A stretch of 64,000 nucleotides of DNA from Penaeus vannamei (GCF_042767895.1 NC_091550.1:28484916-28548915), one strand, 5' to 3'. Shown: positions 1-12,055, counted from the first letter of the stretch. Notes: generated by a model not told the origin, from the sequence alone. A program made the numbers and translations.

Positions 1-1150
1 TAATTTTAAAAGCTAATCTAAATTATGAGAGCTAAATAAACAAGTCAATAAGGATTAACTCCTTAGTGACAGGTACAGCTATTGCAGTCAAGACATGTAA
101 ACACTTCATGACTCACAGTGGGTGGGCCAGTTGTCCACAGCTTAGGCCTAGCCACAAAGTCTAGACTGTTGAGTAATACTACTTCACAAATAAATCAGAC
201 CCCATCACCATAGGGATTAATTAACACATGCCATTATACATAAATAAGAAAGAAAGAAAGAAAAATATCCAGTAACATATCAAAGCATCAAATCTGAATG
301 TGGTTTGGAAAAAAAGTGCTAAAAAAGTGTACATTGGCCAGTATGAGATAAATACATTTTTATATCTTTCACTTTGCTAAGCTCCCTAATTCCATCCTTT
401 GATATTTGAAACAGATACTGAAACCAACATAATCACACACTAAATTCAATATTTCTAGTTATCTTCAAAATAAAAAAAGAATAGTATACCATTTTACTAC
501 ACTATGTTTTGAAAACTATTAGATGCAGTTACTTAGATTCTAAGGTTACATATAAACAAACCATAAACTATGATTTTAGAGAATATTTCCATGTCTGAGA
601 ACACACTGAATGAAAAAAATATTTTTACTTCTGGACATTCTATGATAAATTGTATATGATTCTTCATAATTAGTTCTGACTTTTTATAGATGATTTGGGA
701 AATTTCAATTATCATCAATAGCCCTATATCACTAATCCAAATTTTAATATATGAGAACTGTTAATTCCCAAAACCATTTTTTTTAAATATAAATATTGCA
801 AAGTGTATGAAAGAACACTTGCATCCATACATCCACATCCACACTCATGCACATAATACCCTCTCTTTCCAGTTCCCAATTGGCAACTGAATACGCACAA
901 TAAAATTGGACCTGGCTTTTAGGGGTAAGCACCCAAATAAGTTCATTCTTATGCTGTGCCATTCAAAATCTAGGCCAATTGTACACAGCTTTTGCTATCA
1001 GAATCTGTGGTTTTCCTTATAATGTCCCTAATATGCAAGGCCCTGATTATCTAAAATTACAATAGAAAATAATAATGAAATGGTTATCTAGCTATGTCTT
1101 ATTCAATACCCTCATTCACATCTATGCTGTGGAGAGGCACTGAAGGACTA

Positions 1151-1512
1151 CCACACACACTTGCACGTACGCACACTCGCACGCACACACACTCGCACGC
1201 ACGCACACACGCACACACGCACACTCGCACGCACGCACACATGCACGCACGCACACTCGCACGCACGCACGCACACACACACGCACACTCGCGCGCACGC
1301 ACGCACACACGCACACTCGTGCGCACGCACGCACACACGCACACTCGCACGCACGCACACACGCACACTCGCACGCACGCACCCACGCACTCGCACACAC
1401 GCATGCACGCACACACACACACTCGCACGCACACACACTCGCACGCACACACACACACTCGCACGCACACACACACACTCGCACGCACACACACACACTC
1501 GCACGCATACGC

Positions 1513-1599
<87 letters not shown>
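1151..1599. repeat. Compound CA/CACG/CACT microsatellite
   Basis: The stretch is built of CA dinucleotides with CGCA and CTCG interruptions, becoming pure (CA)n from about 1519 to 1599. It produces long His/Thr/Arg or Cys/Val reading frames in all frames, which are artefacts of the repeat. Confidence 0.97.
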
Positions 1600-1602
<3 letters not shown>

Positions 1603-1965
1603 CATTGTCATTACCCTTATTATTACTATCATTACAATCATCATAATTATTACCATTATAATCATCATTACTATAATCATAGTTATTATTATTCATATTA
1701 TTGCTATGATTATTATTATACTAATCATCAACATCATTATTCCTGCTATTATCATCATTACTATTACTTTTTTCATAATCATTATATTTTTAGTGTTAAT
1801 ATCATTATCATTATCATTATTGTTATCATCACTTGTGTTATCATTATCATATTACTACTATAATCATTATCATTAACATCATTATTTTTATCATATTGAG
1901 TATTACCAGTATTACCATTCATAGTAAATATCAATATCAGCAATAATAATCCGAACCTTTTCCGT
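1600..1965. repeat. ATT/ATC-rich imperfect triplet repeat
   Basis: Degenerate repeats of ATT, ATC and ATTATC continue directly from the CA repeat. Similar AT-rich triplet tails follow an interspersed repeat elsewhere in the window (near 47400 and 60960), so this may be the tail of an old element. Confidence 0.7.
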
Positions 1966-2140
1966 GAAGGGTAAAGGAAATTGGTAAATAAGTGAGGTCA
2001 GAAACGTTAAGTAATTAGCTGCTTGTGCTTGTGGAACAAAACCACTGTGAACAGTCTATATATAATGGCATTTGAGCATTAAAAATGGCTTATCCTTCTA
2101 TCACATTATCTACTGTATACATAATTTGAGAGATAGTAAC

Positions 2141-3212
<1,072 letters not shown>

Positions 3213-3991
3213 CTGTTCAAGATTAAAGGGGAATTAACCTCAGATTTCAGTAACACAGTGATTCTAATGAACCCATTTCTGGGGAGTGAAGAAGAAATTT
3301 CTAAAAGTAATAGTCCTTTCAAATTACCAGATAAAAAAATAATAATAATCAAAAGAATAAATAAACATTTACAATAAAGGTAATGGTGATATATTGCAAT
3401 GCTAGGAGTAATGCTATCAAAAAGTATGAAGCAATAGTCTAACAATCATTAGTCATAATACCTATCTATATCTGAACATTACACAAAGAGCTATGATACT
3501 TTTCTATACAACTTACTAAATCTTAAGTTTCTTTTTTGGGGGAAATGGTTAAAAAGGAGAATAGATGTAAATAAAGCAAGTTAACTCATAAAAATAAATA
3601 AAATTATCTACAGGTGTTTCAGGGCTTCAGGTTAAATATATATTACCAGGCAATATAAAATTATTTTTCATCAAGAGTAATGCATAACATGGCACAAAAC
3701 AAGTACATTTTTCATATTTTGCATGAATAGTGGCTCATATTGCACATAAAACAATAAATCGTAAATAAAGTTCAATATCTTTGATATACAGATGGAAAAT
3801 CAAGATATGATCACTTCAAGCCAATAAAAATAATTACTTAGCAATTTTTGTATCAAGTCACTCTCCTCAGACATCCCTAGGAAATCTGGTCCTCATCCTT
3901 TTCACAAAATAATAGGCTTTTTCCTGCTTATATGTTTGCAGTCATGATTTCTAACTACAGACATAGAATAAAAATACACCAACATATTCAC
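3213..3991. other. Probable first intron or 5' flank of V-ATPase B
   Basis: If the donor at 3991-3990 and the acceptor at 3214-3213 are used, this 779-bp AT-rich stretch is an intron. The acceptor has a pyrimidine-rich lead (TTCCCCTTTAATCTTG before ACAG on the minus strand). No other coding signal is seen here. Confidence 0.4.
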
Positions 3992-4030
3992 CTGGCATTT
4001 CTAGCAACCTCCCATGAATCTTGGCATATT
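3992..4030 (-). other. Candidate 5' exon of V-ATPase B with a short upstream ORF
   Basis: On the minus strand an ATG at 3998 is followed by CCA G and then a GTGAAT donor. Joined to the exon starting at 3212 it reads Met-Pro-Glu-Met-Thr-Ser in frame with the V-ATPase sequence. A further ATG upstream opens an eight-codon frame that closes at a TAG overlapping this region, a possible uORF. This is inference from splice signals only; initiation at 3210 within the next exon is equally possible. Confidence 0.35.
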
Positions 4031-4036
4031 TGAAGA

Positions 4037-6428
4037 GAGGCAGAAAGGAAAGGAGGGAGAAGGGGAAGGGGAGAGAGAGAAGAGAAAGGGAAAGGGAGAA
4101 GAGGGAGAGAAAGGGAAAGGGAGAAGAGGGAGAGAAAGGGAAAGGGAGAAGAGGGAGAGAAAGGGAAAGGGAGAAGAGGGAGAGAAAGGGAAAGGGAGAA
4201 GAGGGAGAGAAAGGGAAAGGGAGAAGAGAAAGAGAAAGGGAAAGGGAGAAGAGAAAGAGAAGGGGAGAAGAGAAAGAGAAAGGGAAAGGGAGAAGAGAAA
4301 GAGAAAGAGAAAGAGAAAGAGAAAGAGAAAGGGAAAGGGAAAGGGAGAAGAGGGAGAGAAAGGGAAAGATAGAAGAGAGGGAAAGGGAGAAGAAGAGGGA
4401 GAGAAAGGGAAAGGGAGAAGGGGGAGAGAAAGGGAGAAGGGGGGGAAAGGGAAAGGGAGAAGAGAGAGAGAGAGAGGGAAAGGGAGAAGAGGGAAAGGGA
4501 GAAGAGGGAGAGAAAGGGAAAGGAAGAAGAGGGAGAGAAAGGGAAAGGGAGAAGAGAAAGAGAGAGGGAAAGGGAGAAGAGAAAGAGAGAGGGAAAGGGA
4601 GAAGAGAAAGAGAGAGGGAAAGGGAGAAGAGGGAGAGAGGGGGAAAGGGAGAAGAGGGAGAGAAAGGCAAAGGGAGAAGAGGGAGAGAAAGGCAAAGGGA
4701 GAAGAGGGAGAGAAAGGCAAAGGGAGAAGAGGGAGAGAAAGGCAAAGGGAGAAGAGGGAGAGAAAGGCAAAGGGAGAAGAGGGAGAGAGAGGGAAAGGGA
4801 AATGGGGGAGAGAGAGGCAAAGGGAAATGGGGGAGAGAGAGGCAAAGGGAGAAGAGGGAGAGAGAGGCAAAGGGAGAAGAGGGAGAGAGAGGCAAAGGGA
4901 GAAGAGGGAGAGAAAGGCAAAGGGAGAAGAGGGAGAGAAAGGCAAAGGGAGAAGAGGGAGAGAAAGGAAAAGAGAGAAGAGGGAGAGAAAGGAAAGAGAG
5001 AAGAGGGAGAGAAAGGAAAAGAGAGAAGAGGGAGAGAAAGGAAAAGAGAGAAGAGGGAGAGAAAGAAAAAGAGAGAAGAGGGAGAGAAAGGAAAAGAGAG
5101 AAGAGGGAGAGAAAGGAAAAGAGAGAAGAGGGAGAGAAAGGAAAAGAGAGAAGAGGGAGAGAAAGGAAAAGAGAGAAGAGAGAGAGAAAGGAAAAGAGAG
5201 AAGAGGGAGAGAAAGGAAAAGAGAGAAGAGGGAGAGAAAGGAAAAGAGAGAAGAGGGAGAGAAAGGAAAAGAGAGAAGAGGGAGAGAAAGGAAAAGAGAG
5301 AAGAGGGAGAGAAAGGAAAAGAGAGAAGAGGGAGAGAAAGGGAAAGAGAGAATAGGGAGAGAGAGGGAAAGGAAGAAGAGGGAGAAAAAGGGAAACAAAG
5401 AAGAGGGAGAAAAGGGGAAAGGGAGAAGAGAGAGAGAAAGGGAAAGGGGGAAGGGGGAGAGAGAGGGAAAGGGGGAAGAGGGAGAGAGAGGGAAAGGGAG
5501 AAGAGGGAGAGAAAGGGAAAGGGAGAAGAGGGAGAGAAAGGGAAAGGGAGAAGAGGGAGAGAAAGAGAAAGGGAGAAGAGGGAGAGAAAGGAAAAGAGAG
5601 AAGAGGGAGAGAAAGGAAAAGAGAGAAGAGGGAGAGAAAGGAAAAGAGAGAAGAGGGAGAGAAAGGAAAAGAGAGAAGAGGGAGAGAAAGGAAAAGAGAG
5701 AAGAGGGAGAGAAAGGAAAAGAGAGAAGAGGGAGAGAAAGGAAAAGAGAGAAGAGGGAGAGAAAGGAAAAGAGAGAAGAGGGAGAGAAAGGAAAAGAGAG
5801 AAGAGGGAGAGAAAGGAAAAGAGAGAAGAGGGAGAGAAAGGAAAAGAGAGAAGAGGGAGAGAAAGGAAAAGAGAGAAGAGGGAGAGAAAGGGAAAGAGAA
5901 TAGGGAGAGAGAGGGAAAGGAAGAAGAGGGAGAAAAAGGGAAACAAAGAAGAGGGAGAAAAGGGGAAAGGGAGAAGAGAGAGAGAAAGGGAAAGGGGGAA
6001 GGGGGAGAGAGAGGGAAAGGGGGAAGAGGGAGAGAGAGGGAAAGGGAGAAGAGGGAGAGAAAGGGAAAGGGAGAAGAGGGAGAGAAAGGGAAAGGGAGAA
6101 GAGGGAGAGAAAGAGAAAGGGAGAAGAGGGAGAGAAAGGAAAAGAGAGAAGAGGGAGAGAAAGGAAAAGAGAGAAGAGGGAGAGAAAGGAAAAGAGAGAA
6201 GAGGGAGAGAAAGGAAAAGAGAGAAGAGGGAGAGAAAGGAAAAGAGAGAAGAGGGAGAGAAAGGAAAAGAGAGAAGAGGGAGAGAAAGGAAAAGAGAGAA
6301 GAGGGAGAGAAAGGAAAAGAGAGAAGAGGGAGAGAAAGAAAAAGAGGGAAGAGGGAGAAAAAGGAAAAGAGAGAAGAGGAAGAGAGGGGGAAAGAGAGAA
6401 GAGGGAGAGAAAGGAAAAGAGAGAAGAG
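4037..6428. repeat. 25-bp homopurine minisatellite with higher-order structure
   Basis: About 2.4 kb on the plus strand consists almost entirely of A and G. The dominant unit is 25 bp (core GGGAGAGAAAGGAAAAGAG). The left third has variants with more G; 5100-5340 and 5600-5890 are nearly perfect arrays. A diagnostic block with AATAGGGAGAGAGAG at 5351 recurs at 5899, giving a higher-order period of about 548 bp. Long Ser/Phe/Leu or Glu/Lys/Arg frames here are repeat artefacts. Confidence 0.97.
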
Positions 6429-6784
6429 TGACAAAATATTTTGTGAAATATATCTAAAAAAGAAGAAGTAAGTTTTGTGTCCTTTTACACACGAAATATG
6501 CTTCGATCGTGACTCCCTGGTAATATGTTTTAGCTTACGAGGTAATATATACGTATATCACATACGAAGCACTAATGTTTAAAAATAGCCTTATAAGGAA
6601 GGATTGAAATATTTCCGTTACATTTTGCTCAACAGTCGGTACATCAGGGGGCAATTTGAATTGATTTGAAATTGGTAGTTACCATTGTAAAGACCACTTC
6701 AATACGAATGGTTACCTAAATGTCAGATTTTTAAACTGCGGATGTATAAGCGAGATACAGATTATTTCATGTTGAAGATGAAAG

Positions 6785-7239
6785 TACTCAGTAATCATCA
6801 TCATCATCAAGGGGGCTGACGCCGACGGGGGCGCATAGCCACATCCACCCTTCGCTTCCACCTACGAGGATCCCTCATGGCTAGATGCCAGGCAGGGACT
6901 CGGCCCATCTCTAGTTCTTCACGGCAGGTTTGGTCGATCTGCCCAAGCCACGACTTCCTCGGTCGTCCCACAGGCCTCCTCCACCCAAGGTTGTCTCGAA
7001 CAGAGACGACCTGATGGGCAGGATCATCCTGAGGAAAGCGAGCCAGGTGGCCGTATAGCCTGAGTTGGCGATCACGGATTGTGCAGATAACAGGTCCTGT
7101 GCCAGTCTCACGGTGCAACCGTTGGTTGGACACGTGGTCCCACCAACAGTACCCCATGATCTGGTGCAAGGACCTATTACAAAAGGCTTCAAGACGAGCC
7201 TCCAAGGCACAGGACAATGTCCAGGTATTACTCAGTAAT
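6785..7239 (-). mobile_element. 5'-truncated RTE-type retrotransposon with 11-bp target duplication
   Basis: TACTCAGTAAT flanks the insertion at 6785-6795 and 7229-7239, and the related copy at 38935-38945 has the same site empty. The 433-bp insert reads on the minus strand as the C-terminal end of a non-LTR reverse transcriptase. Blocks include WDHVSNQRLHRETGTGP, RDRQLRLYGHLARFP and GRPRKSWLGQID, typical of the post-RT tail of RTE-clade ORF2. Its 3' end is a short (GAT)n tail, as is usual for RTE elements, instead of poly(A). Severe 5' truncation means it cannot encode a working protein. Confidence 0.9.
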
Positions 7240-7868
7240 ACCTGCTCTGAAATAAAAACTATATGGAATTTTGAGCTCTGTTGTATGCGTAGTCTTCGTC
7301 TGGCGTTCAAAAAGCCATCGCATCTGTTTCATGAGTTCCCGATAAAAATGAATATGTTTAGACGTTACCGTAAGTCTTAGGCACCATAAATTGGCAAATA
7401 TCCCACACCTAGGCGTCTGCATGATTTTATGCACTTCTTAGTAAAGATAATGGGTGCAAATGGCTAATCATAAACTATACACTTGTTCTCCTTTGCAATC
7501 TGTTAATATTGACAATTATCGAAGAAAATGGTATGAAATGGATAACTAATATATTTTATTATTTAGATATGAAAGTCAATGATGATGATTAATCTTTTTA
7601 ACTTTATGTGCGTGCGTTCACGTACGTATGATCCTCCTCGAAAATTATAAACACCCACTGACCATCTTCCTCCCTCCCTCCCTTCCCCCCCCCCTGTGTG
7701 AGGCATGGGAAAATTACAACAACTTTCGTAAGTTCTCGAATTCAATGTACTAAATTCATATGCTTTTAAAATTCTCAAAACTGAACCACCATGTTGTATT
7801 CATGCCAGGACTTTATAATAAGAATGATTTTGTACTAATGTTGCCATCCACAGTTCCCCATTTCTTCA

Positions 7869-7876
7869 AAAAAAAA

Positions 7877-7914
<38 letters not shown>

Positions 7915-7975
7915 TAAAATGAAAAATGAAAAAATAAAAAAAAATAAAAAAAGGTTTTTATCTGGTTTAAATTAG
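7869..7975 (+). repeat. AAT microsatellite and A-rich tract
   Basis: (AAT)n from about 7877 is followed by A-rich sequence. The related copy near 39420 carries a shorter AAT tract at the same place, so repeat length differs between the two copies. Confidence 0.9.
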
Positions 7976-8284
7976 TTGTCTCTATGGCAAAATGCATTTA
8001 TTAAGCTTTTCACATGAAAATATAAACTTTTATGAACAACGAAAAAAAAAAAAATTACATACCTTTACAGAATAGCGTCCCTATTGAAAATGAAAATTCC
8101 TATTGACTTGGTAATCATTGCATTGCAAAGTACACTAAATAAGCATTTTTTTTATATATAATATCATTAGATTCAGAGAAAAATAACAGAGATAACGAAC
8201 TTTGGCAAGGGGCCAAATACAAAACGCCGTAGCTCCATTACTTTTTTATGAATCTTCGGTACATCCCAACTCACGTAATTCCCC

Positions 8285-8440
8285 TTAACCCACTTGTGAC
8301 AAACGTCACACATATGTGACACCCGGGTGTCCCACCCATGCGACACTAGATGGGAGCTTGCACTGTTTTTTGTCACCTGAGGCAGGCGGCACATGGGCAG
8401 GTTCCCGAACTGGCCTGCACGCTTCAACCGAGTGGGTTAA
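8285..8440. mobile_element. TTAA-flanked MITE, ~150 bp
   Basis: TTAA at 8285-8288 and 8437-8440 bounds a short insert whose ends are CCCACT and AGTGGG. TTAA duplication with CCC termini is the signature of piggyBac-type elements. There is no coding capacity. It interrupts or terminates the TIR-element fragment to its left. Confidence 0.75.
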
Positions 8441-9130
8441 ATAAGAAGATTTGAGAACAAAAATATGTAAAACTAGCACAACAAATGCTTAAAATAGGCC
8501 AATGAAACTATATGGACATACCCGCCACCTTTAAAATTCTACGAACTGATGCACCAAAAGCCAAAAGCTCTACAGGATCCCAACCCACCTTCCAGCAAAA
8601 TCTACAGGAATTCACACATACCAGAGCCCCTAAGAGATGCATTGACCAATAAATTAACCTACTCTAACAATTTAAGTTGCCGTGACTAAACCTGCTGTTT
8701 AATACTTTGATAGGCTCAGGAATTAAACTGGGATGGTTACTAAAGTCTATTTCTTCTTCGTTGTCACTGTATAGTCTTCAGAATAACTAAGAATCAACAC
8801 AACACTGAAATGCAACATTTCTCACCAGAGTTCTGCCACAAAATGACCAGCTCAAACTGCCATACTTGACAGCTAAAAGTGTGAAATGCACAATGCACTA
8901 GTTTTTCCTTGACATGATCGAAACGTCATCCAGGTCCACAGTGTTAAGAGGGACGTTGCACTCTAGAATGAAGTTTGATAATTATGATAAGATTTTCACA
9001 ATTTTTTTATGTTATATATACATATACTACAATTTACATATGGATAATAAACAATTAAGTTATAAAAAAAAAAAAAAATCTGAAAAGTGGACAAAGGTGT
9101 AGTTTTGAGATATCAGGCTTTGAAGTTGAG
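8441..9130. other. Non-coding AT-rich stretch with a repeat copy
   Basis: I see no gene. Bases 8725-8855 are about 75-80% similar to the reverse complement of 35885-36010 and are therefore a dispersed repeat. The rest is unassigned. Confidence 0.5.
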
Positions 9131-9135
9131 GATAC

Positions 9136-9345
9136 TTTTTTTTTTTTTTTTTTTTGCATTCTATGGCATTCACATGGTATTCTGAAGTGTAGCTGGTACC
9201 TGGTCTCCCCCTTTTGCAAGGTACTAATTACAATAACTGCATGATTGTAGAAGTACCGAGTGTGATCACAGGCTTCGCAGTGCCTTTGCAGTACCTTGTG
9301 AGGCATTTCATACGAATAAACAACTGCTGCAGCTGTAATTGAGAC
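9136..9345 (-). pseudogene. Unidentified Cys-containing frame ending in a genomic poly(A)
   Basis: On the minus strand an open stretch of about 60 codons contains HCEACDHTRYFYNHAV and LHFRIPCECH, then runs directly into 20 A residues (T20 at 9136-9155 on the plus strand). A CAG precedes the open stretch at about 9343 and could be a splice acceptor. The spacing of CxxC and CxC is reminiscent of secreted disulfide-rich proteins, but I do not recognise the family. The abutting poly(A) suggests a retroposed fragment. Confidence 0.3.
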
Positions 9346-9654
9346 ATATTTCTCATCATATGATAAAAATTCATACATTATATTTTATATTCTTAACAAT
9401 GAAGATTAAAAAAGGAAAAAAATTATTAAGTAAACCAAGAGGAAATTTCAAAATCCGAATTATCTCAAATTTAGGTATTGCTATAGAGTATATGTGGTAT
9501 CTTTTTTAACAAGTTCAGTCAATGGATAAGTGAGATCTATCTTTTTTTTTCTCTCTCTCAAAATCTTGTTTTTAAAAAATTAACTTCATTGTTTATTACC
9601 CAAATGATATGCAACTTGGTGGTGTAAAATCGTAGTATATGTATATATAACATA
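9346..9654. other. AT-rich non-coding stretch
   Basis: No coding signal, no repeat structure beyond short T runs; nothing recognised. Confidence 0.5.
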
Positions 9655-9902
9655 TTAACCCATTAACGCGGGTATATTTTGAAGCCGAAAATAAAAGATT
9701 CCAGCCAGCTACAAAAACAGCGCGCGGGCATAGTCTGGGCCAGCCCCGAGCACCGATTTTGTAGCTGGCTGGAATCTTTTATTTTCGGCCCACTGCTGTG
9801 TCAGAGCGCGAGCCCCGATACAGCATCACACTAACGAGACACCCGGCAATGTTAATTTTTTCGGGTGTCTTATATGAGGGACACCTGTCACTAGTGGGTT
9901 AA
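9655..9902. mobile_element. TTAA-flanked MITE with a perfect 33-bp internal hairpin
   Basis: TTAA lies at 9655-9658 and 9899-9902; the termini are CCCATTAACG and CACTAGTGGG. Inside, 9684-9716 and 9757-9789 are exact reverse complements over 33 bp, separated by a 40-base GC-rich loop. A second stem, GACACCCG with CGGGTGTC, lies near 9837-9870. It is of the same TTAA/CCCA type as 8285-8440 but is a different sequence. Non-coding. Confidence 0.85.
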
Positions 9903-10512
9903 AAAATCATGAATATCCAATCATAATTCGCGAGCTTCGTTCTCAAATGTGACAGCCCCCTTAGGCAGGGAAATATCTTGCCTAGAATCTTGAGACTTTC
10001 ATGCTATCTCAAATAACCCCCGTAGATGGCTAGACTTTCGCTAGCCAAGTCAAGTGATGTGCCGTCACCATGGCAACAGCATCATTCGTGTACCGTACTG
10101 GTTACAAGCCTTTGAATGCGGACATTGGCCAAGAAAACCACTTCATATTTAATCAGAGGAATTAATCTTTACAGTTTTTGTTTCTGTAATTTCCAGAACA
10201 TTATATTCAAAGAAGTTGAAATTAACTGAAAATGAAAGGATAATGAAAATTATGGGAATGAAAAACTATTTTTCTTATAAATCATAAATCAATATAAGAC
10301 AAACAATTCATCACTTACTTTTAAACTCCTACTATTCATTAATATGCCTACTATTCAATGATACAGAGAATGGGTGGATCCCTTGTGACATCACGAGTCA
10401 CGTGGCAACTTGGCTGCAGTGAAAATAAACCCGTTGCTAGGCCTTCTTTGCTGCAGCATAACACGGAAGTGAAGTAAAATATTGCGTTTGGAATCTATCT
10501 CCTGTTGTTAAG

Positions 10513-10910
10513 ATGGCTTCATACCGCTATGAGGAATTTGAAGAAGCAAAATCTAGATATCTGAACAAGTTGATTATATGTAGCCTGGAAGTTTGCCCAT
10601 ATCAACTGCCAGCTGACGCTCAGGTAAATGATCGATGGAGTGGCCAAACCGTGAATGGCCAGAAATATACAATTATTAGGGGAACTCGCCTGGTATTTTT
10701 ACTCGTGAAGCGATGAAAATTCGCAAAAGTCTCGATGCACACAATCAATTTAGTAGTGGCTGGGTGAGAACAGGGACTCACTTCAAAGTAAAGCGCAAGA
10801 ATGCCATTGTTATGAAGGCCGATGTTATGCCGTCACGAAGACTGAACGGAATACCTTATTCACCTTGGGTGGCTCTTTACACTGGGCCATGGATATATTT
10901 ACCCTGTTAA
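10513..10910 (+). pseudogene. N-terminal fragment of a multicopy YqaJ-exonuclease/SWIM-finger family gene
   Basis: The reading starts at ATG 10513 (MASYRYEEFEEAKSRYLNKL) and includes SLEVCPYQLPADAQVNDRW. It then shifts frame near 10645 into WPEIYNY, a stop, and SPGIFTREAMKIRKSLDAHN, ending with ADVMPSRRLNGIPYSPWVAL near 10880. This order matches the N-terminal region of a protein family, common in crustacean and cnidarian genomes, that continues with a SWIM zinc finger and a YqaJ-type recombinase/exonuclease domain; those parts are absent here. One frameshift and one in-frame stop make it a pseudogene. Assignment is from memory of family motifs, not from a search. Confidence 0.65.
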
Positions 10911-11309
10911 AAACTAGGATTTTTTTCAAAAAAATTAAATTATCCTCAGCCCCCTGTAGACTAGTAGATACTTTATGACGTCCCCTTATTATCTAAGAAC
11001 TTAATGAGAAATTAAATCTTTTATTACAGAGAAGTAAATACTGTAACAAAATTATTCCTAACCAGTGATAAAATGCCTTCCGCTTCTTGCGAGTCGGATT
11101 CCAGGGAGTTGCGTCCTTGTTCCTTCACCTGCAAGCAGCAACCCATTTTTGTTACGTTCAGGAACATTATTTGGAAATAGGAAAAAAACCTGACTTGTCT
11201 AACGTCTTATTTTAATTTGTGCAACCAAATACTGCTCAACTTAAAGACATCTCAGAAGGAATAAACAAAAAACAATCAGAAAACCTGTTATATAACTTGC
11301 AGGGAATCA
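10911..11309. other. Non-coding remainder of the inner element
   Basis: After the gene fragment there is no continuation of the SWIM or YqaJ region. The sequence is AT-rich and unassigned. Confidence 0.5.
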
Positions 11310-11822
11310 TGCCTTCGGATTTGTTTTCACTGCAGCTGTTGTTCCTGAGCAACAACAAAGACAATGCGCGTGCAGATGGGATCCATGCATAATTCAGGTG
11401 GAAAAGACAGAAAAATTCCAGTAATATTCTTCTGTTGATATTGTATTCAGTGACTATTATTCACTTCATAAAATTGTATATATGGAAATGGGTGTGCCTA
11501 TATTTTAATTTGGTGATGTTCATTTGGTTTAATAGCACGTCAGAGTATAAAGGTTAACAATCAGAAGTGTGTCACGGTTTTAGAGGCACTCTATTTACAT
11601 CCAGGAGAAAATATTATGCCTTGAAAAGATATTAGGGTAAATATATTTATTCAAAATGTCTATTGTGGAATTGAGTTTAAGCACGGAATTTTTCAGGCTT
11701 GACATTTAATATAGCCGTTCATGTAGATTAACAACAATGCTAAGGCTCCAGCAATCATTTTAAGCAGCGAAAAGTGCAGTTCTTGGCCCTGGAGCAAGAA
11801 TTCCCCTGCTTAAAAAGCTTCT

Positions 11823-12055
11823 CGTCTAGTTTCTCCCTAGCCCAAACTTCATTCCTGGGGTCTAGGGAAGTATGTAAAGAAATACAGCTACAAATTGGCT
11901 ATGTTTATACGCCTGTTGGTTTTGACAACTACTATCAAAATTAATCCCTGCATCTCTTAATCTTTGCATTAATAGGATTTGTAACACAAAACGAGAAATA
12001 GCCCTGAAACTGTCAACTTTAATTTGTAAACATCCTACGTGGAAACTGGGGTTTT
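11823..12055. other. Unassigned stretch up to the assembly gap
   Basis: Nothing recognised before the run of N. Confidence 0.5.

Larger units (their letters stand above)
1..2140. other. Intron of the V-ATPase B gene, AT-rich
   Basis: The last V-ATPase B exon in the window ends at a GT donor at 2140-2139 on the minus strand. The next exon should begin with Asp-Phe-Glu-Glu; I see no such codons down to base 1, so this is read as one intron of more than 2.1 kb running off the left edge. It contains the CA-rich and ATT/ATC-rich microsatellites listed separately and otherwise nothing recognisable. Confidence 0.6.
6429..8284 (+). mobile_element. Fragment of a TIR DNA element (same family as 38273-40286)
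   Basis: From the end of the purine satellite to about 8284 the sequence aligns with 38581-39800, in the same order and orientation. It carries no transposase. The left end is missing and abuts the satellite; the right end is missing beyond a TTAA-flanked MITE. An RTE-type retroposon interrupts it at 6796-7228, and an AAT microsatellite lies at 7869-7915. Family assignment rests on the complete copy at 38.3-40.3 kb, whose termini carry GGGACCGTCCC. Confidence 0.8.
10370..11389. mobile_element. Inner TIR element carrying a YqaJ/SWIM-family gene
   Basis: Inverted termini are visible: the left end has GGATCCCTTGTGACATCACG and CTGCAGTGAAAATAAACCCG; the reverse complement of 11310-11389 has GGATCCCATCTG and CTGCAGTGAAAACAAA in the same order. 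The motif GTGAAAAYMAACCCG and the neighbouring GACRTCAYGAGTC also occur at the ends of the THAP-carrying element at 31.5-32.7 kb. The payload is the gene fragment at 10513-10910. Confidence 0.6.
9960..11822. mobile_element. TIR DNA element, copy 1 (related to 34951-35722)
   Basis: The left end (GGCAGGGAAATATCTTGCC) and right end (GCAAGAATTCCCCTGCTTAA) match the ends of the compact copy at 34951-35722. Shared internal blocks include ACCGTCACCATGGCAAC at the left and TTTTAGAGGCACT at the right. Relative to that copy it has about 1.3 kb of extra sequence (about 10190-11475), which contains its own inverted termini and a YqaJ/SWIM-family gene fragment. Confidence 0.7.

Noticed and set aside
1094..1876. 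His/Thr/Arg- and Cys/Val-rich frames in the CA repeat
   Set aside because: Microsatellite translation; open in all frames of both strands.
3951..6457. Very long open frames over the purine minisatellite, both strands (up to 827 codons)
   Set aside because: They consist of the 25-bp repeat translated in several frames at once, with no other domain; open only because A/G-only DNA rarely forms stops.
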